The notes beneath the pieces were generated by a model, which was not told where the DNA came from, searched no databases, and worked only from the letters and a program-made list of their open reading frames with translations. The translations under genes were made by a program, and so were the position numbers. From Lentilactobacillus parabuchneri DSM 5707 = NBRC 107865 (GTDB lineage: Bacteria > Bacillota > Bacilli > Lactobacillales > Lactobacillaceae), in contig NZ_AZGK01000001.1 in NCBI RefSeq assembly GCF_001435315.1, forward strand, positions 1,476 through 65,475: DNA of 64,000 nt. The letters are read 5' to 3'. Of this stretch, positions 43,158-51,394 are shown piece by piece (within the stretch, counting starts at the first letter, position 1; each line of letters opens with the position of its first letter).

Positions 43158-44300
43158 TTAAATTCGAATCTGCTTCTCATCAGTTGAAATCGGGAAGCCC
43201 TTCTTAAACGCAGTCCGCAAAAAATTCAGGAGTGGCGGGGTAATTTTCAACTCATCCAGATCTCGCAGTGAGAAGGTATAGCGAATCGCTTGTTCATCAT
43301 CAGCTTCAACTTTTTGGACCCACTTTGGTTCACGAATTAGTTCCCGTCCCATGGCAGCAAATTGGACACCAGCGGCAATCAGCTTTTCAACTTGGGCAGG
43401 AGAGGCCAAGTGACCCACCACCATCAGTGGCAAATCATCAGCGAGCACTTCTTGAATTTTTTCGAACAGCGGTTGTTTGTCGTCACGGTCAACAATCGAT
43501 CCCTGCCAAGCATCTGCCAATGATATGTGGAGGTAATCGATTGGCTTTTTGTTTAATTCTTTGATGAGGGCAAGGGTGTCTGCCATTCGAATGCCAGGCA
43601 CTTCAATTTCTTCAGGAGAAAGGCGGTAGCCTAAGATAAAGGATGGGGAATCGGATTTCTTAATAACGTCTGCGCAGGCATCAATGACGGCTAATGGGAA
43701 ATTCATCCGTTTTTCCAGGGAACCGCCCCAGTGGTCTGTTCTGCGGTTGGAATGGGGGCTGAAGAACTGCTGAATCAAATAGGTGTTGGCACCGTGGAGT
43801 TCAACGCCATCAAAGCCGGCATCAATAGCAAGCTGGGTGGCATTGGCAAAGTCTTGAATGGTTTGTTCAACTTCTTCATTGGAAAGTGCTCGGGGTGTTT
43901 CAGCGCCCAAGCGTTCAGAAGCCACCGCGCTGGCAGAAACCGGTTGCTTGCCGCGAAGGACGCGACTGTTGGTCATACGACCGGCACTGAAAATTTGTAA
44001 AATTGCTTTGGTGTGGTTGATTTTAATGGCGTTGGCTAAACGTGTCAGCCCCGGCAACATGGTTTCGTGGGCAACACTTAATTCACCTTCGAAGCCTTTA
44101 CCGAGATCATTGACGTTGGCACATCCGGTGATGACCATGCCAGGACCGCCGGCGCGCAATCGAAAGTAGTCAATTTCATCATTCGTGATACTACCGTCTT
44201 CGAAGCTGGACATTTCAGTCATTGGCGACATGGCAATTCGATTTTTGATTGTGACGCCGTTTCGTAATTTTACTGGTTGTAAAAACTTGTAGTTCGTCAT
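43158..44300 (-). CDS. NADH-dependent flavin oxidoreductase (Old Yellow Enzyme family)
   Basis: A 380-residue FMN barrel protein: NRIAMSPMTEMSS, GFDGVELHGANTYLIQQFFSP with the His-Asn pair typical of the family, HSNRRTDHWGGSLEKRMNFP, and VQFAAMGRELIREPKWV near the end. It reduces activated double bonds or nitro compounds; natural substrate unknown. ATG at 44300 has GGAGG seven bases upstream; the 44390 start lacks a site. It is divergent from the nitroreductase, and the shared 141 bases contain CTTTTCC and GGAAAAG as an inverted pair that might bind a common regulator. Confidence 0.9.
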   Translation of the reverse strand: MTNYKFLQPVKLRNGVTIKNRIAMSPMTEMSSFEDGSITNDEIDYFRLRAGGPGMVITGCANVNDLGKGFEGELSVAHETMLPGLTRLANAIKINHTKAILQIFSAGRMTNSRVLRGKQPVSASAVASERLGAETPRALSNEEVEQTIQDFANATQLAIDAGFDGVELHGANTYLIQQFFSPHSNRRTDHWGGSLEKRMNFPLAVIDACADVIKKSDSPSFILGYRLSPEEIEVPGIRMADTLALIKELNKKPIDYLHISLADAWQGSIVDRDDKQPLFEKIQEVLADDLPLMVVGHLASPAQVEKLIAAGVQFAAMGRELIREPKWVQKVEADDEQAIRYTFSLRDLDELKITPPLLNFLRTAFKKGFPISTDEKQIRI

Positions 44301-44441
44301 AAATGATCCTCCTAATGTGATAGATAAGTTGAGTTTACCATGTTTTTTAGTTGATGATAAGAAACTTTTCCAGAAACCTTCGTTTTCCATAAAAAACGCT
44401 TACAATAGAAGTGTATAGGAAAAGTAAGGAGAGATGTGACG

Positions 44442-44900
44442 ATGGAAACACTAAAAATGATTCAAGCACGTAAGGCGGTTCGAGAATACTCCGGACAGAT
44501 ATCAGATGACCAGCTTCACCAAATTTTGTTAGCAGCTAATGCGGCACCAGTTGGCATGGGGCGCTACGATGATTATCGACTGACGGTGATTCAGGATGCC
44601 GACGTCTTATCTAAAATGACGGGGATTTATGACGCACCAACTGTCATTGTGGTTTCAGTGAAAGTCGACAGTGCTTCAGATGAAATTTCTGCCGGCACGA
44701 TTGTTCATAATATGGAATTGGCCGCAGAAGACCAGGGACTAGGTGCTAATTATAATATGGCCAGTCTGGGTTCGATTCCAAGTGGCGTGATTCCGGATGG
44801 CTTCAAACCGGCATTTGCATTAACCTTGGGTCAGACTAGTGATGAATTTACACCGCGAGAGATTCCGTTGGATCGGATTAAGACGAATACGGTTAAGTAA
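44442..44900 (+). CDS. Nitroreductase family protein (short)
   Basis: A 152-residue flavoprotein: MIQARKAVREYSGQISDD (FMN-phosphate contact Arg) and AAEDQGLGANYN. At this length it is shorter than classical nitroreductases of about 200 residues, which occurs in lactobacilli. Reduces nitro or quinone compounds; substrate unknown. ATG at 44442 lies eight bases behind AAGGAGAG; GTG 44436 is too close. Divergent from the Old Yellow Enzyme gene, suggesting shared control. Confidence 0.86.
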   Translation: METLKMIQARKAVREYSGQISDDQLHQILLAANAAPVGMGRYDDYRLTVIQDADVLSKMTGIYDAPTVIVVSVKVDSASDEISAGTIVHNMELAAEDQGLGANYNMASLGSIPSGVIPDGFKPAFALTLGQTSDEFTPREIPLDRIKTNTVK

Positions 44901-44911
44901 TCGCTAAAATA

Positions 44912-44963
44912 AAATGGATTAGCCGTCTCAACTGGCTTGTTGAGAGGTTAATCCATTTTTTGA
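44912..44963 (+). terminator. Rho-independent terminator
   Basis: AAAATGGATTAGCC and GGTTAATCCATTTTTT form a long stem with TCTCAAC and GTTGAGA inside, behind the nitroreductase gene. Confidence 0.9.
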
Positions 44964-45054
44964 ACGTATAAGGATTATAAAATTATGAGGCATGGTAACC
45001 GTTGATAATTAAAAGTATTCTTCTTTGTAAGCTATGTGTCCACATAGCATCTAA

Positions 45055-45093
45055 CAAAAAAAGGCTTAGTGAAGTATTGCTGTTACTAAGCTT
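45055..45093 (-). terminator. Terminator overlapping the end of a coding region
   Basis: On the minus strand GCTTAGT (about 45087-45093) pairs with ACTAAGCC (about 45062-45069), followed by seven Ts. The stop codon of the 45066-45533 gene lies in the stem. Confidence 0.75.
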
Positions 45094-45533
45094 GTTCTAG
45101 TTGCTACTTTGTTTGCATAATAGGCTGGCTCATGCTTTGGAATGTCATTTTGTGGGATCGTTATAAACCCAAAACGAATTTTAGAAAAGTTTTTATTTGG
45201 TTTGATAAACCACCAATCATGATAATTAGTTTTCTTTGAATCGACTCCTTGAATCACATAGTAGCCAAATAGTCCCATCCACGAAATGACACTTGACCTA
45301 AAGCTTCCACGATAAGTATGCTTGGCAACAAATGTGTTGTGGGTTCCATAAAAGTATTGTGTTGCATTAGTGTGCGAAGGTGTGTATTTCCAATATTTAT
45401 TGACTAAGACGCTAGGAGTTCCGCGATATCTTCGCACGGTGGATTTTGCAGATGCAGGGCTGGGAAGCCCCACAAGAATAAAGTAAATTACAACAATACA
45501 AATAAATAATTTTGATTTTTTCAAATTTAACAT
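45066..45533 (-). CDS. Small exported protein, distant 'LRGHW' family member
   Basis: A 155-residue protein. The signal peptide (KKSKLFICIVVIYFILVGLP) ends near ASA-KS. RYRGTPSVLVNKYWKYT aligns with the GTP-x-x-LRG-x-W motif of the other exported proteins, with LRG replaced. The rest is aromatic-rich (WMGLFGYYVIQG; NYHDWWFIKP). ATG at 45533 directly follows AGGGGGG, so TTG at 45524, nine bases from that site, may be the true start. AT-rich compared with neighbours. Confidence 0.65.
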   Translation of the reverse strand: MLNLKKSKLFICIVVIYFILVGLPSPASAKSTVRRYRGTPSVLVNKYWKYTPSHTNATQYFYGTHNTFVAKHTYRGSFRSSVISWMGLFGYYVIQGVDSKKTNYHDWWFIKPNKNFSKIRFGFITIPQNDIPKHEPAYYANKVATRTSLVTAILH

Positions 45534-45729
45534 CCCCCCTAAAATTATTATATCTCAACTTAGAAGGAATGCTCAGTTTTTAAAAAACTTTGCCGAGAAG
45601 CCAATAAACTATATTGCTTTTATCTAAAAATATGTATAACTATAAGTGAACAGTTAACGAAAAACAAACACTTTGGATTGTAGTCAATACCTGAGACAGA
45701 TTTTAAGAGAGATCAAGAACCGCGTTTAG

Positions 45730-45787
45730 CTTCCACAGCTCAAATAAATCATTAATTTCGATTAATAGCTTATTTGAACTGTGGAAA
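45730..45787. repeat. Hairpin in a gene-free stretch
   Basis: CTTCCACAGCTCAAATAA pairs with TTATTTGAACTGTGGAAAG. Flanking CGCGTTTAGC and GGTTCGCAA recall the arms of the modular repeat family. No gene is seen in 45534-45861. Confidence 0.5.
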
Positions 45788-45861
45788 GCAATAAATTATG
45801 TGGCCATCTGGTTCGCAATCGTTGCGATTTCAACTTGTAAGGGGGGTGGTAGCTGAGTGAA

Positions 45862-46095
45862 CTATGAATTCTTATTATGATCTTTTGTATTAACATTTTT
45901 TGTGATAAGACGGAATATACGTTGGGTTAAAATAGATTTCGGAGAGAATATAATTGCTACTAAGAATATTATTGCAGTGACCGCATAGTAAGTGTTATCC
46001 TCCGCGGGATAGATTGTTGTAAATCCCAAAAAAACAATTATACAAACTGTTCTTGCGACGTTACTTATTAACTTATCTGAAATCTTTAGTTTCAT
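45862..46095 (-). CDS. Small two-helix membrane protein
   Basis: A 77-residue protein with two membrane helices (about 14-30 and 37-53) and a charged C-terminal tail (TKNVNTKDHNKNS). No family is recognised. ATG at 46095 has AAAGGAG seven bases upstream, which supports expression. AT-rich. Lone gene. Confidence 0.6.
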   Translation of the reverse strand: MKLKISDKLISNVARTVCIIVFLGFTTIYPAEDNTYYAVTAIIFLVAIIFSPKSILTQRIFRLITKNVNTKDHNKNS

Positions 46096-46283
46096 TAGAA
46101 ATTCTCCTTTGCAATTGTTTTCTCGCTAACACAAGTTCAATTACTTGAAATGAACAAGTTCCGTTCATAATTTTTAGAATCTTCCGAAGACTGATATAAT
46201 ATCCCAACATCTTTATAAAAATGAAATACTGCCTGGCGACAAACTCAAGCTCCCAAAGGCAATTGTAGCAAGACTAGTCAGTT

Positions 46284-46415
46284 TTATTTTGGCTTAAATT
46301 CTATGGGGTACGTTAATGTTGCTACGGTTTTTCGGCTTTCAAAATAAGCTTCCCAAATTAGCTTTCGCTGCTTAGTACTTACCTTACTGCTATCTAGCCA
46401 AAAACTTGCTCCTTG
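46284..46415 (-). pseudogene. C-terminal gene fragment cut by a modular repeat element
   Basis: The frame ASFWLDSSKVSTKQRKLIWE continues as AYFESRKTVATLTYPIEFKPK and stops. It has the composition of a real protein end, but no start or upstream domain remains. Directly upstream (on the minus strand) it runs into the right arm of a repeat element (GGGGCAGAAGCCTGCACC). The 46096-46283 stretch shows no further gene, only a weak signal-peptide-like reading. Confidence 0.5.
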
Positions 46416-46570
46416 GGGCAGAAGCCTGCACCTAAATTAACCGGCAGTGAAATCAAACTCGATTTCACTGCCGGTTAATTTAGGCCTCTAAACGTCCTAG
46501 TCCGCACTCTGTGTCTTTAATTTTTTTAGCTGAAAACGTGTTCCGCCTCAACCGTTGCTCGTCACACTCT
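46411..46570 (-). repeat. Modular palindromic element plus a collapsed copy
   Basis: 46411-46505 has the palindrome CCTAAATTAACCGGCAGTG with CACTGCCGGTTAATTTAGG and the CGCACTC outer end. 46540-46572 (AAAACGTGTTCCGCC, TTGCTCGTCACACTCTC) is a copy with no central stem. Both lie directly behind the PepD gene. Confidence 0.75.
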
Positions 46571-48010
46571 CTACAATTCCCCGCCCTTTTCAAACGTCGG
46601 AACCATCTTTTCAGCTCTCATTAACAGCAGCTGATGGAGCAAGTCTTTGACATTCTCAGTAATCGTGTTGGCCACTTTTTCATTAACCTGATTATGCCAA
46701 TCGGTCAGTCTGTCCTTTGAAATGTTTTTAAATTCCGCATCTGCGGCGGCTACCGCTGCTCTGCCATTTGCAAAGCCAAATTTGCGGCTTTCGGATACGG
46801 CCGTCATGGCTTCCAAATCATGTTCGGCAAAGAACGGATCTGCCAACATGGCCACTAACTTGTTCAACCAATAGAAGCTTTCTGTTGTGGTGCGCAACGG
46901 GGTATTCTTGAAGTTTGCAGGCGTATCGGTACAGTTTGCGAAGAACGGTACCGGTGCATTAAATTCGTTGACGCCTTCAGCCAGCCAATGAATTGCCGCT
47001 TGCTCGGCAGGGAAGTTCGGCCGGATTTGCAAAATATGCATTTCCTGGTTTCGATTCATGCCGATAGGACGATAGCGATGGCGGCTTTCTTCGGTACCCG
47101 TTTGGCCATAGGGATCAAATTCGGTTCCTTGATAATGGCTGCTTAAAAACAGGGCAATATCTTCGACGGAAATCAAATGATCGGCAACCCGTGTAAATGG
47201 CATCGTCCGACTTTCCGGATCCTGTTCAATTTCCGGGTTAAACATCTTTTGGCCGTACCAAACACGTGGGGTGTTGTAATAGTGATCGGCCTGGACATCT
47301 TCTCCAAAAATATCTCTGAAATTAAATCCCTTACGAGCCTTGTTTAAGTGATGGCTTTCGGCAAATTCTTTTAAATCGTCTGAGTACATGAAATGTTCTG
47401 CATCGTTAAAGTCAATTTCCTGGATCCCGGTTTGGTTAGGGGCAACCGCATAGCTGTCATCAGGGATGCGTTCAGCTGCCCAGTGATGGCCGCCAACGGT
47501 TTCAAAGTACCAGACTTCTTCAGAATCAGAAAAGGCAATACCGTTGCTTTCACAGGTGCCAAAGTTGGTAACTAATTCCCCTAATCGTTTAACACCTTCC
47601 CGGGCACTATGAATGTAAGGGAGCACACACGTCAGCATGGCCTCTTCGCCAATTCCGTCGGCAACCAGTGGATCCAAGCCCAGCATTGTGGTGTTGGTAA
47701 ACTCGGTTTCAGTAGAACTCATGGCGACATTATCGGTGTTAATGCCAGATTCACCCCAAACACCGTCGGAAATATCTGCGTTGGGAGTTGCGGTATAGCG
47801 GAGCGGATGATCCGGTAACTTCACGCGAAATTGGTTAAAAGTGGAAATGTATTCGCTGGGTTGGTCCTGTGGATTGACAACCACAAACCGTTTTGCGTTG
47901 ACGCCACCGCCGGCATCTTCATTTCGTGCAATCATTGTTGAGCCGTCTACAGTAGCGTTCTTACCAGCCAAAAAAGCGGTACAGCTGGACAAATTCTGAA
48001 ATTTATTCAA
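46571..48010 (-). CDS. pepD: C69 family dipeptidase
   Basis: A 479-residue N-terminal nucleophile hydrolase. The N-terminus SSCTAFLAGKNATVDGSTM places the catalytic Cys at about residue 9, exposed after removal of a short propeptide; RNEDAGGG follows. GTCESNGIAFSDSEEVWYFE is the family core. It cleaves a wide range of dipeptides in the cytoplasm. TTG at 48010 has AAGGA nine bases upstream. Lone gene; its 3' end abuts the repeat element that may terminate it. Confidence 0.9.
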   Translation of the reverse strand: MNKFQNLSSCTAFLAGKNATVDGSTMIARNEDAGGGVNAKRFVVVNPQDQPSEYISTFNQFRVKLPDHPLRYTATPNADISDGVWGESGINTDNVAMSSTETEFTNTTMLGLDPLVADGIGEEAMLTCVLPYIHSAREGVKRLGELVTNFGTCESNGIAFSDSEEVWYFETVGGHHWAAERIPDDSYAVAPNQTGIQEIDFNDAEHFMYSDDLKEFAESHHLNKARKGFNFRDIFGEDVQADHYYNTPRVWYGQKMFNPEIEQDPESRTMPFTRVADHLISVEDIALFLSSHYQGTEFDPYGQTGTEESRHRYRPIGMNRNQEMHILQIRPNFPAEQAAIHWLAEGVNEFNAPVPFFANCTDTPANFKNTPLRTTTESFYWLNKLVAMLADPFFAEHDLEAMTAVSESRKFGFANGRAAVAAADAEFKNISKDRLTDWHNQVNEKVANTITENVKDLLHQLLLMRAEKMVPTFEKGGEL

Positions 48011-48078
48011 TCAAATCATTCCTTCTCAATTATTAACATCGGATCGATTAGGAAGCGGTGCGGAGATTCATTTTACGA

Positions 48079-48498
48079 CTAGTAGCTGAGTGCTAATTGA
48101 TTACTGGTAGTTGTCGGCAAAACCAATGCCTGACCATAAATCCAGTACTTTTGAACTTTTTTGTTCGTCTTGGCTTTCTTAGTGCTGTATTTTGAAATTC
48201 GGTACCAGTTGAACTGAGTGCCTTGAGTGGCGTATAGGTCAATTCGAACTTTGGTACCTTTCTTCAAGCCACTTTTTTTCCAAGAAATGGTTTTGATATT
48301 CTTAAAGTTGCTGGTTGGAATGTGGTTCGTCAATTTAAATGATTTGTATTGGCTGCCGATCTTGGCAACCGAACTTGTCTTGTGATAAGTTAACGAACCG
48401 GGCATTGATGCAGCCTGAGTCGTTGCGGATTGAGTCAATGAAACAAAGCCACCTAAACCTAATGCGGCAACGGTTAACAAAATTGATTTCTTAAACAT
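48079..48498 (-). CDS. Small exported protein
   Basis: A 139-residue protein. The signal peptide (FKKSILLTVAALGLGGFVSL) ends near TQA-AS. The mature part is Lys/Ser/Tyr-rich (SLTYHKTSSVAKIGSQYKSF; KVQKYWIYGQALVL) and lacks the LRGHW motif, so it is a separate type. ATG at 48498 has AAGGGAG upstream; the 48516 start overlaps that site. Between PepD and PEP carboxylase with no evident link to either. Function unknown. Confidence 0.65.
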   Translation of the reverse strand: MFKKSILLTVAALGLGGFVSLTQSATTQAASMPGSLTYHKTSSVAKIGSQYKSFKLTNHIPTSNFKNIKTISWKKSGLKKGTKVRIDLYATQGTQFNWYRISKYSTKKAKTNKKVQKYWIYGQALVLPTTTSNQLALSY

Positions 48499-48561
48499 AA
48501 AATGAACTCCCTTCAAATCTTGTTTGAAACATTTACCTAATCTTAGTATAAAACGCCAGAC

Positions 48562-48596
48562 AAAAAAATCCAGCCGGCTAACTGGATTTTGAGTGA
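48562..48596 (-). terminator. Rho-independent terminator
   Basis: AATCCAG pairs with CTGGATT followed by a run of Ts on the minus strand, directly behind the PEP carboxylase gene. Confidence 0.85.
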
Positions 48597-50105
48597 TTAA
48601 CCTAGGAATTTTCGTAAAATAGCTTGACGGCTGATCAATGTCGTCTTGGTTTCCTTGTCAGAAATCTTAACTAAATCAGCTGCCAATTGGGCGTGCTTTT
48701 CCTGTTCAGGTGTTTGTGGACCAGCCTTGATATCAAATAAGCGTTCAACGGCTTCGATATCTTCGTCAACTGCTTTCCAAGCGGGGTTCTTTGCTTGAAG
48801 GGCAGCCAAAGCGTCCTTACTGAAGTATTTGGCAACGTGGGCGTAATCATGCTTGATATTTGGATAATACTTCATCAAAGTGCTGAGTTCTTTATCATCC
48901 AACTTGTTCAAGATACGGCCGGTTCCCAAGAATTCAGGTGGAACACCAACTGAATAAAGGGCGCCGGTAAAGGTGATCGCACGCGGCATCTTGTAGCCGT
49001 CAACGTCACGGGAATAACCGATGATCCCGACGTGTTGGTGACGGTCACGACGCTTTGGGAAGGAATCAAAGACAGGTTGTAAGTCATTGATTAACGGATC
49101 CAAAGTTTCGTGGTATTCTGCGGCAGCCTTCTTGGCGATATTCAACAGGATATCTTGGTCATCATGGTTGATGATTTCAAACTTACTTTGTTGCAAACCG
49201 TCACGTAATTTGATGATGGCCGGTTCAACCACGTCTAACGGGTAGTCGTAACGGAAGGCAGACTGTACGGTTGCGGTCTTTAAGCCAGGGAATTCTTCGA
49301 GATAACGGTCGATCATCATTGGAGACAAGCCGCCACGGAAAATCGTGCTTCCCATTCCGGCAATTGGATAAATTGGCAAGCCGCTTTCCTGTTCAAATTC
49401 GGCGAGACCAGTCAACGCTAATTTATTTCCAATGATACTGTTCAAGAAACCATTTGACAAAGCGGAGTCTGATCCGGCTAAGAATACCCGCATGTAGCTA
49501 AGTTCGCGGCCAAAATGTTCTTTATACATTTCAAGGTATTTCTTCAAAATTTGCGGCGCATTTAATTGTGATTCAAAGCCTTCAAACAGTGGAATCATTT
49601 GCAAGGTATCGGAATCTTTGTGGCCGGTATTAAATTCAGTTGATTTGTAGTGAGAAAGGCTGGCAAACTTGTCTTCCATTGAAATCAGCTGGTCGGCTGA
49701 TTGTGTCATCGGCAAGATTGCTTCGAATAACGGTCGTTCCTTAAAGCCCAAGTCGTAAGAGAAGTCTTCGGCTGACAAGATGGTTGTCATGGCTTGCATT
49801 AAGCTGTAGCCTTTTTCTTCCCAGATGTTTGGCAGACGGAAAGTTAAAAACTTATCCTTGCCAAGGGGATGCTTTTGGAAATACTCGTAGTGCTCAGAGT
49901 ATAAACGGTCGATCACTGACGCATCGGCGTGTTTACCTTCCCAGTCCCACATGTATTCGTCAGCGCCGAGCTTTGAGAAGTTTTGGTAGGCTTCATCAAT
50001 TTCCCGAAATGCGGAAACAAATGCGCTATCGTTATGCTTGAAGAAGGGAACTCCTGCGTTATCTGGATGTTGAGTACCCATAATGTTAGGGATTTTTCTA
50101 TCCAT
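48597..50105 (-). CDS. ppcA: Phosphoenolpyruvate carboxylase, archaeal type
   Basis: A 502-residue enzyme, about half the length of the bacterial PEP carboxylase. It opens with IPNIMGTQHPDNAGVPFF, and the core carries MGSTIFRGGLSPMMIDRYL and HQHVGIIGYSRDV. It carboxylates PEP to oxaloacetate. The short type is known from archaea and a few lactic acid bacteria (Leuconostoc, Oenococcus, some Lactobacillaceae), so gene transfer in the past is likely. ATG at 50105 has AGGAGGC upstream. With aspartate ammonia-lyase it suggests an anaplerotic C4 supply. Confidence 0.93.
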   Translation of the reverse strand: MDRKIPNIMGTQHPDNAGVPFFKHNDSAFVSAFREIDEAYQNFSKLGADEYMWDWEGKHADASVIDRLYSEHYEYFQKHPLGKDKFLTFRLPNIWEEKGYSLMQAMTTILSAEDFSYDLGFKERPLFEAILPMTQSADQLISMEDKFASLSHYKSTEFNTGHKDSDTLQMIPLFEGFESQLNAPQILKKYLEMYKEHFGRELSYMRVFLAGSDSALSNGFLNSIIGNKLALTGLAEFEQESGLPIYPIAGMGSTIFRGGLSPMMIDRYLEEFPGLKTATVQSAFRYDYPLDVVEPAIIKLRDGLQQSKFEIINHDDQDILLNIAKKAAAEYHETLDPLINDLQPVFDSFPKRRDRHQHVGIIGYSRDVDGYKMPRAITFTGALYSVGVPPEFLGTGRILNKLDDKELSTLMKYYPNIKHDYAHVAKYFSKDALAALQAKNPAWKAVDEDIEAVERLFDIKAGPQTPEQEKHAQLAADLVKISDKETKTTLISRQAILRKFLG

Positions 50106-50345
50106 AAAAAATGCCTCCTGAGGTTAAATTAAGTTCATTTAGAATGATTATACAGTAAAACAAGTCGAACTAAAAATAATATTAAGCTCCTAATAAAATT
50201 CATAAATATAAAAGATAACGAATATTTATAAACAATTTGTGGAGTTAATTTGTTATTTCATCTAAATTTTACAGCTTCTCTGTAATTATTACCAGCTTTT
50301 CATTGAAAATAAGAACATTTATTGCAAGAAAAATGGGAGCAAAAA

Positions 50346-50420
50346 TGCTTAGCTTCCAACGCATAAACAAATGACCCAAACAATCCGATCTGGATGGTTG
50401 GGTCATTTGCTTATACGGAC
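50346..50420. repeat. Hairpin resembling the modular element core
   Basis: GCATAAACAAATGACCCAA pairs with TTGGGTCATTTGCTTAT. GCATAA before and CTTATACGGACGACC after recall the arms of the copies at 39786 and 40028. It lies behind the OsmC gene; no gene in 50106-50463. Confidence 0.6.
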
Positions 50421-50463
50421 GACCAAGATCAAAACTTCATTGGTCTTAATCGCTCGTCATTGT

Positions 50464-50889
50464 TTAGTCAAACTGCTCAACGGTTTCAGCGGTGTAATTG
50501 CCACTATTCTTCAATAGTTTTGAAACTGGGCAGCGATTTTCAGCTTCCTTTGCAAACTTGTCGGCTGTTTCAAAGTCAACGCCCTTGACCATGATTTGCG
50601 CATGAACCAGAAATTGGTAAACGGCTCTTGAGCCAATAAAGGCAACTTTGACGTGGACCTCTGCGGTGTGGGGAACGCCGTGCTCTTTTTCAATTGCTTC
50701 CAGCGTGGCTTCCAGGCAGGTTGCCAAAGACATCCCCAGCAACTGCTCGGGATTGGTGCCGGGATGTGAGTTCATCGGGCTGCTGGTCTCGACCTTGATG
50801 CCGCCGGGAACGTAAGCGTGGCCTTCCAAGCCCTCATCATTGACTGCTTCGGTCTGGTATAACGGGTTGTTCCATCTTTCATCTTGCAT
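50464..50889 (-). CDS. OsmC/Ohr family peroxiredoxin-like protein
   Basis: A 141-residue protein with the two redox Cys of the family: GMSLATCLEATLEAI and AENRCPVSKLL. Members reduce organic hydroperoxides using small thiols or lipoyl proteins. YEAFFGG-like Ohr features are absent, so it is a general OsmC member. ATG at 50889 has GAGGAGG seven bases upstream. Lone gene. Confidence 0.9.
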   Translation of the reverse strand: MQDERWNNPLYQTEAVNDEGLEGHAYVPGGIKVETSSPMNSHPGTNPEQLLGMSLATCLEATLEAIEKEHGVPHTAEVHVKVAFIGSRAVYQFLVHAQIMVKGVDFETADKFAKEAENRCPVSKLLKNSGNYTAETVEQFD

Positions 50890-51028
50890 GTTTGTGACCT
50901 CCTCATGTACTTACACTTGATTATAAGCGCTTCCAAAAGTTGGTCAAGAAAGTGTGCGCCAAATGGCCGGTTCCTTCCAGAGGGTCAGCTCACTGCTATT
51001 TGTACACGATACGACGCAGTAATAATCA

Positions 51029-51060
51029 AATTAAAAAAGCTGACGCCATTAAGCGCCAAC
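51029..51060 (-). terminator. Rho-independent terminator
   Basis: GTTGGCGC pairs with GCGTCAGC (with G-T pairs), then six Ts on the minus strand, behind the ABM-domain gene. Confidence 0.65.
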
Positions 51061-51069
51061 TCTTGTAAG

Positions 51070-51357
51070 TTATTCGTTATAATCCATTCTGATAATAACC
51101 AGATCTTTACTTAAGAAATCGTTAATGCCAGCCAAGAATTTTTGGAAGTGAGCGGTATTATTATGGGACTCAACTGCATCCGCATCCTTCCAGTGTTCAA
51201 TAATTTCGTAATCGGAATCGCTGCCAATTTTTTTGAAATGATCGTAAGACACGTTTCCGGCCTCAGCACGAGAGCCTTGAACCAGTTCGTCGATAAACGC
51301 CTCATAGTCCTTTTGCATCCCAGGCTTTACTGATAATTCTACGTTAATCACTTTCAT
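51070..51357 (-). CDS. Antibiotic biosynthesis monooxygenase (ABM) domain protein
   Basis: A 95-residue dimeric ferredoxin-like fold (MKVINVELSVKPGMQKDYEA; GNVSYDHFKKIGSDSDYEII; EHWKDADAVESH). ABM proteins can act as quinol or heme monooxygenases or have no known activity. ATG at 51357 has GGAGG upstream. Lone gene, likely stress-related; substrate unknown. Confidence 0.85.
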   Translation of the reverse strand: MKVINVELSVKPGMQKDYEAFIDELVQGSRAEAGNVSYDHFKKIGSDSDYEIIEHWKDADAVESHNNTAHFQKFLAGINDFLSKDLVIIRMDYNE

Positions 51358-51394
51358 CTTTGTAGCCTCCTATATAGTTTGGGCATGTACACTC

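Noticed and set aside
44301-44441. CTTTTCC/GGAAAAG inverted pair as an operator
   Set aside because: Too short and widely spaced for a confident call; mentioned only with the flavin oxidoreductase gene.
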